64,000 nt of DNA from Neonectria sp. B-13 (taxonomy: Eukaryota > Ascomycota > Sordariomycetes > Hypocreales > Nectriaceae): NCBI GenBank assembly GCA_002682825.1, contig NOKP01000025.1, positions 67,746 to 131,745 on the forward strand, in the 5' to 3' direction. Below, in pieces: positions 12,411 through 20,813 of this stretch. The first letter of the stretch is position 1. The number at the start of each line of letters is the position of its first letter. The translations under genes were made by a program, and so were the position numbers. Below the pieces are notes generated by a model. The model searched no databases. It saw only the letters and a program-made list of their open reading frames with translations, and was not told the origin of the DNA.

Positions 12411-14615
12411 TCAGCCTGCAACCCCGGGCTGGCCCCATCCGTCTAAAAGGTCGTAGTGGAAGTCTCCTTGCAAGAACGCAGCGAGTTCGGCATCAAACAA
12501 CTCGTTGGGCAAGGGGTTCATCTGCATGCTCCCTAGACGTACTAAATTACTGTTTCCGTGAGGCAACACGTTGATCAGCTCTCCCAACATGCCCTCAGGA
12601 ACTGATGGTCGCTGCTCTGTGCTTCGCGGCGTTTGGTAGGCCGTCGACATGTTGGCATGCTGGGCAAGTTGCACGTTCGCTGCCTCTAGCACCGGGAGCC
12701 GATTGTTCATGGGCTGCGCTGGAGTGGTACTAGGTCGCTCCTCAGCTGGACTCAGGCCCGTGAGCGGAGTTGCAATCTGCTGCAAGCCCTTCTGCCACTT
12801 GGAACTCGTAGGCCACGCGGCGTGCAATTCGCTCAGAACCTCGAGCGAGCGCTGGGCCATCCTCTCCGCCCTCTCTCCCAGCAACGGGCAGAGCGCGGGA
12901 TAACGCCAGAGGAACGAGGACAAAGACCCGCACATGTAGACGCAGAAGACGAGAATCTGCGGAAACCCCTCGTCCGAGGACTTCATGTTGAAATAGGCAT
13001 CGATCTCTTCGTGGAGATCCCACAGGTTGTGGAAGAGCTCGTTGGCCGCCTGTGACCAGAAGCCCTTGGGCGCGGGTCCGTAGTTCTCGCGGGGGGTCGA
13101 GGTTGGGGTTGGGTGGGAGGCTGTGCTTTGCTCGTTCGCGTTCGCCATGGTTGGTGTTGAGGGTTCCAGTGGTTGGTCGAGGGGTTCGTTCGTGAGGGTT
13201 GATAACATGTCGTGGAGATAGACTCGACGGGTGACAATGTTGCTCAGTCGCAGGACCATGGTAACAGAGAGATAGGCCAGATGAAGCGACTCCGACTTCC
13301 ACCCCCTCAGATTCCATACCGAGAAGGAATGCTTCGGCGGGAGCGTCTCCTCCCATTGCTGCAGCTCCGTGATGGTTCTATGGTACTCGCTCGTGGAATC
13401 CCACGGCGGTGCCTTGTTGATGGCATAGTCATTCCTGCAGGCCTTCCTGGCAACTCTGCCCCAGAGCCCGTGGGCCTGAATAAGCGTAGCGAAGAGACAT
13501 CGTTTTGGTGTGAAGACCAGCTGCGGGTTCGCCAAGGCCGGGGGGGTGCCCGCTTCAGCAGCCCGCTCGGTTGGGATGGCACCGAAGGCAAAGTCCGCTT
13601 CGTCACACGGCAACAACGTCGTGATGTCTTCGAGGGGGAACGGCGCCGGGGTTTTGTAGCCCGAGTGGAGATTCTCCTGGCTTTGTATCATCCAGAACAC
13701 GCGGCGGGCGCTTTCAGAGCGAACGACCTGATCCACAGGGCAATTGTTTTCCAAGGCATACGACTCCTCGCAGTGGAGCTTGAGCAACGCCGCCATCCGC
13801 ACAGCGACGCCCATGTCCATGCTGGAGCGGTCTCTGTCGCCGTTCCCCCATTGGGAAATTGCCAGAAGAAAGAAGGCTTGGATGCGTTCAAGCGACGGCT
13901 TATACATCTCCGCAGGGACCATGGACCGCGAAACTTCGAGGAAGTAGTCGGTGGCCTTTCTAGCACTGCCGTATCTTGCAACCAGCGACGGCGTGAAGCG
14001 TGCGGAGATGGAGAGGATGCAGGCGAGGAGGAACTTGCTAGTCGATGACGGGTTGACGCGGAGGTTTTCGAGGAAGACGGCCTTTGGGATGAAACCGAGC
14101 TGGAAGTATGATGTGACAAAGATACGGCAGCCCTCGACAACCTCTTCCGGAGGCGGCAGCATATTCTCCTGGTTGGTGAAGGTTGGGTGCGTGAGCCCTC
14201 GAGCCGGGCTGCCCTCGGTGGTCTCAGGCGAGAGCTGGCCACTACTCCCCGGGGGACTTGACCAAGGGCCGGGGCCTCCACCTCCGGTCATGTTGCTCCT
14301 GGGCGGCGGACCCCCGGATGGATACTCGGATCCGGTCTCGGGGCCACCAGCGGGGACAGGGCGGCGGCGGAACTGGCGATCGACGTCCCGCTCGCCGCGG
14401 CGCGGGAACGAGCACTCGGCGGAGGCTTGGGGCCCGGCAAGGCGACAGCCATCGCACGGCGGCTCGTTCTGTTGGTGGATGCACTTGGAGCGTAGCCGGC
14501 GGCAGCGCCGGCAGGCGACGGTGCCGCGACGCTTGACAGGCCCGGGCGCCGGAGCGGCGTCTCCATCGTGGCCTTCGCCGTGGGGCCGGGAGGAAGGCGG
14601 CAAGGAGGGTTCCAT
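12411..14615 (-). CDS. Zn2Cys6 transcription factor with fungal-specific regulatory domain
   Basis: Nuclear DNA-binding regulator, single exon, 734 residues. The binuclear zinc cluster is C-x2-C-x6-C-x8-C-x2-C-x10-C at residues ~35-68 (CRRCRRLRSKC...CDGC), preceded by a basic KRR. A Pro/Gly/Ser-rich linker follows. The middle homology region (fungal_trans) spans about residues 150-480 and contains segments such as SESARRVFWMIQSQE. The C-terminal part is a low-complexity Ser/Thr/Asn-rich stretch followed by a predicted helical region. I chose the ATG at 14615 because it directly precedes the zinc cluster; an in-frame extension to 14771 starts without an ATG. It is convergent with the hydrolase and upstream of, and codirectional with, the dioxygenase-like gene, so it is the obvious candidate regulator of this block. 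Its target genes cannot be read from sequence. Confidence 0.92.
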   Translation of the reverse strand: MEPSLPPSSRPHGEGHDGDAAPAPGPVKRRGTVACRRCRRLRSKCIHQQNEPPCDGCRLAGPQASAECSFPRRGERDVDRQFRRRPVPAGGPETGSEYPSGGPPPRSNMTGGGGPGPWSSPPGSSGQLSPETTEGSPARGLTHPTFTNQENMLPPPEEVVEGCRIFVTSYFQLGFIPKAVFLENLRVNPSSTSKFLLACILSISARFTPSLVARYGSARKATDYFLEVSRSMVPAEMYKPSLERIQAFFLLAISQWGNGDRDRSSMDMGVAVRMAALLKLHCEESYALENNCPVDQVVRSESARRVFWMIQSQENLHSGYKTPAPFPLEDITTLLPCDEADFAFGAIPTERAAEAGTPPALANPQLVFTPKRCLFATLIQAHGLWGRVARKACRNDYAINKAPPWDSTSEYHRTITELQQWEETLPPKHSFSVWNLRGWKSESLHLAYLSVTMVLRLSNIVTRRVYLHDMLSTLTNEPLDQPLEPSTPTMANANEQSTASHPTPTSTPRENYGPAPKGFWSQAANELFHNLWDLHEEIDAYFNMKSSDEGFPQILVFCVYMCGSLSSFLWRYPALCPLLGERAERMAQRSLEVLSELHAAWPTSSKWQKGLQQIATPLTGLSPAEERPSTTPAQPMNNRLPVLEAANVQLAQHANMSTAYQTPRSTEQRPSVPEGMLGELINVLPHGNSNLVRLGSMQMNPLPNELFDAELAAFLQGDFHYDLLDGWGQPGVAG

Positions 14616-15459
14616 GGGAATAACGACATAAAAAAAGAGGAACCCGGGGTTTTGGGTGCTTTGGGGGTTTACATTTGCCAGAAAACGAGGCGGCGGCGGG
14701 GGAAGCAGAGAAAGGGGCAGGCAAGAAGAAGGCGGGAAGAAGTTTAGGAAAGGGAAATTGACTAAGGCCATCTAGATCCTCGCTCTCGTTCCATTATGTC
14801 TTTGACGTAGGGTTGATAAAGAAGCGCCCGCCCGCCGAACTGCGAGTGATATCGTGGGACCCAGCGCAAACCAAACCAGCCACTAACTAGCCCACCCAGA
14901 TCCGGCACCACCCACTGCGAGCCACAGCGATCGGCGCCAGCTGCCACCGGAAATCTCCCACTTTGGCGGAAAGTTCCAGGCGTTCCCAGGTCCCCAGCGC
15001 CATGCATTGAGTTTGCGCTTGTTGTCGAGGAAGCCCGAGGGAGGGTTGCGGTCGACCAGGGAGCCTTGGCCATGTATCGCGGAAGGATTGGAAGCCACAG
15101 GGGATGGAAGTCATGGAAGCCACCGGGGATGGAAGTCATGGAAGCCACCGGGGATGGAAGTCATGGAAGCCACCGGGGATGGAAGTCATGGAAGCCGCCG
15201 GGGATGGAAGTCATGGAACATCTGGTTGGTTGGTTTGGTTGGCTGGCTATCCGTGTTTGCATGCTTGATCATCGCGTATGAATGGTCCAGGCAAATCCCG
15301 CCGCTTCTCTTCGTCTCGCGGTGTTGATACTTGGATATGGCTCGGGAGGCAAAACGCCTCCAAGCAATGACGCTGTCTTTCCGTTACTCACATCCAAGTC
15401 CGTCATCGGAGCCCTGTGACCGGAATCGATCATGTTATTTTAGTTGTGTCTCACTCCTC
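14616..15459. other. Intergenic region between regulator and dioxygenase-like gene
   Basis: This holds the upstream region of the Zn2Cys6 gene and the 3' flank of the dioxygenase-like gene, with a 5-copy 25-bp tandem repeat at 15091-15215. ORFs crossing the repeat are artefacts of it. Confidence 0.6.
15091..15215. repeat. Five-copy 25-bp tandem repeat (minisatellite)
   Basis: Unit begins gaagccaccggggatggaag and ends tcatg. Copies lie at 15091-15115, 15116-15140, 15141-15165, 15166-15190 and 15191-15215. The first unit differs at one or two bases and the last has a CC-to-GC-type change (gccgcc); the others are identical. The 25-bp period is not a multiple of 3, so it is not a coding repeat. 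Confidence 0.95.
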
Positions 15460-16985
15460 TTAGGGCTTGACCTCTCCTTCCCCCAATGATGGCAACCCTG
15501 CTGCTTTCAAATCCAAATTCACCTCGTCAAGGTGATCAAGAAAATGCGCCCTGGCAGTATCCCACTGCGTCGGTGAGCTGGGATGCAACCATCTCGCCCC
15601 CTCGCCGCGGAGCGCCCACTTCGTGATAAACATGGGCACGCTGATATGGAACATGAAGACTATCGTATCCTCGCAAATCCGCTCGGGCTTTAGCTCGCGT
15701 GTCGTCGCGTCCTTCCATATCTCATATGTTTCGCCGTGGGGCATGTAGCTGGCCTCGTAGCTGAGACCTCCGGGCTGGAGCACATGGCTGCTGCCGCTGT
15801 ATCTACCGTAGATCAGGCCCATGATTTCCGTGCTCATATTTCGATGGTAGTAAGGGGGCCGGAATGTGTCCTTTGTCGCGATCCATTTCGGCGTGAAGAC
15901 GAGGAAGTCGGTTAGCGACACGCCTGGCAGCTTAGACCTGGCTGTCAAAACACAGTAGATGGTCGGATCTGCCTGGTCCTTCTCTACATTGGCTAGGTTG
16001 ACGAACTTTTCGATTGCGTACTTATAAGGAACCAGGTTCCCATGCCAGGCCACGACGTCAAACGGCGTGTGGCTCTGCCGACACAGGTGAAGGCCTCCAG
16101 CTAGCTTGTAAATGATTTCCCAGGTCGACTCATCAATGTCGATGTCGAAACTGGCAACTGGCGATTCGAAATCCCGAGGAAGGGCCATGCCGTTGGATCC
16201 AACCGGCCCAAGATCTGGAAGGTCATAATGGGCACCAAATATTTCCTGAATGTAGCCTCTGACGGGTCCATCCGGGAGCAGCACTCGGAACCGCAAGCCA
16301 GCTTGGATGACGACAAGTTCGCCTGGGCGGACCATGAGCCACCCGAGCTCGGTTTGAATGTTGAGCCGTCCATGCTGGGGCAGGATGAGAAGATCGCCGT
16401 CGTTGTTGCTGAACGCTCGTTTCATCATCGAGGTGTTTGCCGAGTACACATGGATGGCGATACCCTCCCGGAGAGTCGGATCTCCTTGTCCGGCGAAAGT
16501 TCTAAGGCCTTGAATGAAGTCGGTCCCGCTCCCGCTTCCAGGGTCTGTCTCGTCGTGTTCCGGCAGCAGAGGGAGGGGGTCCCAGGTCTCTTGCGATGCA
16601 ACAAACTCAACATTTCTGTTGGCAGCTGAGAAGCACGTCTCGACCTTTGCGTGGGTTAGCAATCATGCAGCTTCCAAAATGCAACGAGATGGAAACTCAC
16701 ATGCGAGTTCACGTCCGAGGCAGCCACCGCGCCGTGGGCTACCGACGGACGTATCCGGTACATCCACACATGCTGGATCTGCTGCCGTGGCGCGATAACG
16801 GACGAGCCATTGAGCTGCTCCGAGTACAGGTCATACTTGACTCGTTGCGGCGCATTCATGCCCCGTGGTAGAACATCGGGCACCGCCTCGGATGAGAACC
16901 TATTCCCGAAGCCCGTCTGGTAGGTATGCGGGTCAACCGAGGTTGGCTCCGTGGTGAATGCTGACCTTGCCGTTGCGCCCGTCAT
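15460..16985 (-). CDS. Homogentisate 1,2-dioxygenase-like enzyme (divergent paralogue)
   Basis: Cupin-fold, Fe(II)-dependent ring-cleavage dioxygenase family; canonical members convert homogentisate to maleylacetoacetate in Tyr/Phe catabolism. Exon 1 is 16985-16701, intron 16645-16700 (56 bp, GTGAGT donor), exon 2 is 16644-15460; 489 residues, longer than typical fungal HmgA (~450). Seen: YQTGFGNRFSSE near the N-terminus, DGDLLILPQHG, a catalytic-His region VAWHGN, and the iron-ligand block YYHRNMSTEIMGLI (His...Glu) followed by MPHGETYE with the third His. In well-known members the last motif reads HGPD, so the second shell differs here. The usual neighbours for fumarylacetoacetase and maleylacetoacetate isomerase are absent. 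I infer a paralogue acting on another catechol/gentisate-like substrate. It is divergent from the P450 and next to a Zn2Cys6 gene. Confidence 0.9.
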
Positions 16986-17754
16986 GTCGATGAGGTGGAA
17001 GATGGGCGGGATGAAGTGGACTCGGCGCGCCGAGGTTATAGACCCGTTATAACATCGCAGACAAGGCAGGACAGGTAGATATCGCTCGAGGTGGAGGAAC
17101 AAGGTCAGCTAGTCGCGAGGAAGCGGTCGTGGCATCTAATACTCGTTGGCCTGGAGCTCGCCCCCGCGAATCCTTTCCCATCTCGACCATATAAATGGCC
17201 GGAAACCATCGACAATGGCGCCCAAAGGGATGTGGCAGCTGTAGTTGCACGCTGGTTGGATGGTGAGGGATGATGCAGGCTGCCGGATTAGCGTCTGGCA
17301 ACTCATGCACCAGAAACACACCTCAGTGTTGCATTCCACTAATGCACTATTTATAAGTCAGCAAGTACAGTGCTCTCCGACGCCGATGGAGGAGGACTGC
17401 ATGACGTGCACTGGATAGAGTAGCCTGGAGTCTATTGGTGAGTGACGAAGTCATTGCGCTGACGGTCAGTGAACCTTTCCCCCGCTGTTCTAGTTGCCGA
17501 TGTGTAATCTAGGGGATGCCTTTGGTTAAAAATGGGCAGCCGGGTACAACCATGATCCCGTTGTGATGAGGAAACGCGAGCTTCTTCTGTCTAGACTCTG
17601 AAGGTGCTTCGACTTCCCTCAGTGTCTGCTAAGCCATGTCTCAGACGCATTCGCTCCGTTTCTGGTTCAGGGCTTCGTAGATGCATCCTAGTTTCCGGGA
17701 CACGCAATCAATGTCCTTCCATAATTCTCCCTTCCCTTCATTCTTTAGACCATA
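16986..17754. promoter_or_regulatory. Divergent promoter region, dioxygenase-like / P450
   Basis: A 769-bp interval between head-to-head genes, positioned for shared control by the nearby Zn2Cys6 regulator. A TATAAATA on the minus strand lies at 17348-17355, 363 bp before the dioxygenase ATG. I did not find a convincing palindromic CGG-N-CCG operator by eye. Confidence 0.5.
17348..17355 (-). promoter_or_regulatory. Possible TATA box for the dioxygenase-like gene
   Basis: TATAAATA on the minus strand, 363 bp upstream of the proposed ATG. The distance is long unless the leader is long or spliced. Confidence 0.3.
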
Positions 17755-19308
17755 ATGGCCCTCATTCAGGCGTTGAAGACCCCACAGGGACAAGTCTTTG
17801 TCGCTCTCGCAGTTCTGTTTGCCATCATCAAACTCACCATATCTCGACGACGAGCAGGCTCATCACCACTTCCTCCCGGGCCGCCCGGAGAGCCCATCAT
17901 AGGACACCTGCGTATTATCCCGACCGATAACCCTGAGTATCAATACATGAAGTGGTCTCGAGAGTATGCCTCAGACATCATCTCGCTCAACGTGCTGGGG
18001 CAGCCTGTCGTTGTGCTCAACTCTGTCCATGCTGCTGTCGAGCTCCTCGACAAACGGGGCGCCAACTACTGCGACAGACCCCGATTCGTGCTCTTCGAGG
18101 TGATGGGATGGAGGAAAACGCTTACTTTCCTTCGATGGGGGCCGGACTTTCGGAAACATCGTAGCGTACTACAGAGAGCGTTCCAGAAGACCAGCATCGT
18201 CCAGCATCGCCCCTTGCAAGAGCGGGAAGCGATTGTGATGCTCAAGGGACTCCTTCAGAAGCCAGACGTGTGGGAGACCATCATTAGGAGGTTTGCCACG
18301 GCGGTAGTACTTGGTATTGGCTTCGGAATCAAGATCGACTCGGAAACCGACCCCTTCATCCAAGTAGCTGCCGATGCTAGTTACGCTCTCGGCCACGGCG
18401 GTGCTCCGGCTGGGACGCCGGTAGACTTCTTTCCGTTTCTAAAGTCTCTTCCGCGATGGTTTCATGATCGATCATTAAAGTTTGCGAGCGATTGGAGGTG
18501 GGCTATTCGGAACCTCCACGACACGCCGTACGAGACCGTGATGTCATCCACCGAAAAGGGACAGTCGTTGATTCACACCCTGCTCAACCAGCGGAACTCA
18601 CAACTGGGAGATGGTCAAACGCCCGAGCTATCGATCGAGGACATAAAAGGGGCGGCCGGTGCTGTCTTTGCTGCAGGCCAGGACACGACCTGGAGCACGT
18701 TGATTGTGTTTGTGCTCAACATGATACTTCATCCCGAAGTGCAAGAGAAGGGCCAAAGGGCTGTGGATGAGGTTGTGGGCCGAGACAGGGTGCCTACTTT
18801 CGAAGACCGACCGCAGCTACGATACATCGACTACATCGTGCAGGAGACTCTACGGTGGTGCCCCGTGTCGCCGATCGGAGTCCCCCACCGTTCGTTGCAG
18901 GACGATATCTACGAAGGTTACTTTATCCCTGCGGGATCATTCGTCTACGCCAACGCTCGAGCGATGACGCACGACGAGCGAACATATCAGGACCCAGATG
19001 CCTTCGATCCAGACCGTTACATACCCGTGGAAGAGGGTGGAAGAGGGGAGCCGTTCCCCAACGGGCAGTTCGGGTTTGGACGGAGGGTATGCGTTGGAAA
19101 GCACCTAGCGGAGGCGAGCGTGTGGATCGTGGTTGCGGTGATGCTGAGCACACTGAAAATCGAGAAGCCATTGGATGCAGAAGGGAAGGAAATAGTACCA
19201 GTGGTGGAGTTGACGAACGGGTTAACAAGTCACCCAAAGAGGTTTTTCTGTCGGATTGGGCCACGGGATGAGGAAGGCGCTGATGTGATTCTGAATACTC
19301 AGATATAA
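17755..19308 (+). CDS. Cytochrome P450 monooxygenase, microsomal, OrdA-like
   Basis: Heme-thiolate oxygenase of 517 residues in one exon. An N-terminal membrane anchor (VFVALAVLFAIIKLTI, ~14-29) is followed by basic residues and the proline hinge LPPGPPGEP (~39-47), the layout of an ER-bound enzyme. The I-helix oxygen-activation motif is AGQDTT (~307-312), the K-helix ExxR is ETLR (~364-367), the PERF-type motif is FDPDRY, and the heme loop is FGFGRRVCVG with Cys446 as axial ligand. The C-terminal pattern (FGFGRRxCxGxHLA, then NGLTSHPKRFFC) resembles the OrdA/O-methylsterigmatocystin oxidoreductase-like group rather than phenylacetate hydroxylases of the CYP504 type; that placement is from memory of the families. 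It is intronless, which is less usual in this group. Likely partner of the divergent dioxygenase-like gene in oxidising an aromatic or polyketide substrate. Confidence 0.93.
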   Translation: MALIQALKTPQGQVFVALAVLFAIIKLTISRRRAGSSPLPPGPPGEPIIGHLRIIPTDNPEYQYMKWSREYASDIISLNVLGQPVVVLNSVHAAVELLDKRGANYCDRPRFVLFEVMGWRKTLTFLRWGPDFRKHRSVLQRAFQKTSIVQHRPLQEREAIVMLKGLLQKPDVWETIIRRFATAVVLGIGFGIKIDSETDPFIQVAADASYALGHGGAPAGTPVDFFPFLKSLPRWFHDRSLKFASDWRWAIRNLHDTPYETVMSSTEKGQSLIHTLLNQRNSQLGDGQTPELSIEDIKGAAGAVFAAGQDTTWSTLIVFVLNMILHPEVQEKGQRAVDEVVGRDRVPTFEDRPQLRYIDYIVQETLRWCPVSPIGVPHRSLQDDIYEGYFIPAGSFVYANARAMTHDERTYQDPDAFDPDRYIPVEEGGRGEPFPNGQFGFGRRVCVGKHLAEASVWIVVAVMLSTLKIEKPLDAEGKEIVPVVELTNGLTSHPKRFFCRIGPRDEEGADVILNTQI

Positions 19309-19639
19309 AAACTGGAATACATTACAGATCTTCCGCGATAATATTGTTAGTCTCGAGATGATTTTATGTTCTCGGTGTATCCATCCCGTCGGTGTATGCC
19401 TAAGCCCATCTAAGGAGGAGACAAAAGCACGAAGAACCGCGTTAAGTTGGATGAGCATTGACAGTTATAATAGTTGACCCCGCTACAGAAGGCCTTAGGG
19501 ACTAATATCCTAAAATTATTTTTTATACTTTTTCTGACCATATTAACCCTAGTACGGATCTACTGGTGTACACAGTAGTATATAATCTTATATTTAATAT
19601 TAAAGTGAAGTATTTTCAATCAAGGGAATACTATTAAGC
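19309..19639. other. AT-rich intergenic block
   Basis: After the P450 3' end, base composition shifts sharply: 19490-19620 is dominated by A and T runs, unlike the flanking genes. It includes a 22-bp motif (19462-19483) that recurs near 28757. This is compatible with decayed repeat sequence. Confidence 0.6.
19462..19483. repeat. Dispersed 22-bp motif, copy 1 (possible transposon end)
   Basis: Same as 28757-28778 except for AA here versus GG there. The two differences are transitions. It sits at the border of the AT-rich block. Confidence 0.4.
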
Positions 19640-20126
19640 ATGCCAGCGCCCCACAGCCACCGGTCAATTTCTCGCCCGTTGCCAGTTGCTCCGGAGTTCA
19701 GTCGCCTCTACCGTAAGTCCATGAATAACGTATCAAACCAACCAACACCTTCAAATTATACACATATACCAATCACACTCAGAAGCCGTTTGCACCATGG
19801 CGATGCCTCAAAGGAATCAACGCAAAGACAGAATGTCGAAGGCTTGGGGCAAATACCTCAAAGACTTCCAAACCGGTGACAACGTTAATCGACAAGCACA
19901 ACCATCATCTGCACGTCCGAAGACGAATGGAAAGAGGAAGCGCGAAACACGTCCGAACCCGAAACTCGCAGAGCTCGATGAATATTATATTTTTGCTGAG
20001 GCTATCGTCGAGGTTATTCACGTCCGCCGTCAAGTCCTCAGCAAAAATATAGTATTCGTCGAGCTCTGCGAGTTTCGGGTTCGGACGTGTTTCGCGCTTC
20101 CACTACATTGCCGTCCAGGATGCTGA
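19640..20126 (+). CDS. Small hypothetical basic protein; 3' part formed by an inverted repeat
   Basis: Not recognised. Exon 1 is 19640-19712 and exon 2 is 19783-20126; the 70-bp intron has consensus GTAAGT and CACTCAG ends and the phases match, giving 138 residues. The middle is basic with an NLS-like KRKRETRPNPK. The segment after residue ~75 (LAELDEYYIFAEAIVEV) is followed by residues encoded by the opposite arm of a 66-bp inverted repeat, so the natural C-terminus may have been replaced. It lies in an AT-rich, repeat-marked island next to a pseudogene. The clean intron argues that it is or was a real gene; codon use and lack of a known domain argue caution. Confidence 0.4.
19936..20101. 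repeat. Near-perfect 66-bp inverted repeat (hairpin, 34-bp loop)
   Basis: Left arm 19936-20001, right arm 20036-20101, loop 20002-20035. By eye the arms match at 64 of 66 positions; the two mismatches are C/T transitions within gatgaatatt versus gacgaatact. The transcript of the overlapping hypothetical gene could fold into a long double-stranded stem. Confidence 0.95.
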
Positions 20127-20813
20127 GAACGTAATTCAGCAAACACATTTGCCGACGCCAGCAACTACACCTTGGAAGACGATGACGAAGTAATTGTAGC
20201 GTATACTGTGATAAAGCCTCATCATGGGTGGTAATGGCCATGTTGTCGTGCGCTGGACGGCGTCGCGGTCGTGCCGTACTGAGCTTTCTCTACTGTTACT
20301 TGGTCCCTGGATTCACGGCAACAACCACCACCTCAAGCCTTATATCTACAGCTATTTCTCATACCATCAGCACCCTAATTATTCTCTACATGGTGACTTT
20401 AAGCAGGCAATATCACTGGAGCTTGCGTTCGTATTTTACTTTTAGAAATAAAATAAAATATCTTAATAATATGATCAGGCAGTAAAGCTGCGATGTACTA
20501 CAGGCAAGAAAAGAAAAGGAAAGAAATGGCTTTAGAAACCTCAGTGACACAAGTGAGCTGCAAATTGACAAAGCCTTAAATTAACCAGAAGCCTAAGAAA
20601 AGTGAGTTAAATAGAAGAAGCGTCTCAGAACATAAATCTCTACTTTCGGTACAAAAAGGCCCTCTCCCACCTTGAACCATAGATTTATCAAAGCAACTCA
20701 GCTCTGTAATATGACGATGGCACCTCATGGGGAGCCATCTCTTGAGAATGCAGCTCACCCGGCGGCCACTTCGAAAACGACGTGGCGGTGTAAGCGGCTT
20801 CAGAAGATGGTGT
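20127..20813. other. Intergenic, possible former coding tail
   Basis: Just after the hairpin an open stretch ends in codons for NYTLEDDDEVIVAYTVIKPHHGW before a stop at about 20229. It could be the displaced original C-terminus of the gene at 19640. The rest (20420-20580) is A-rich and shows nothing else. Confidence 0.35.

Noticed and set aside
13212..14048. 278-codon plus-strand ORF
   Set aside because: Antisense shadow of the Zn2Cys6 transcription factor, whose zinc cluster and middle homology region are unmistakable.
14616..14771. N-terminal extension of the Zn2Cys6 protein by 52 codons
   Set aside because: Its first codon is not ATG and the sequence is hydrophobic and Pro-rich, unlike family N-termini.
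15066..15281. ORFs with repeated HRGWKSWKPPGMEVMEA-type sequence
   Set aside because: Direct product of the 25-bp tandem repeat, which changes frame each unit; no gene signals.
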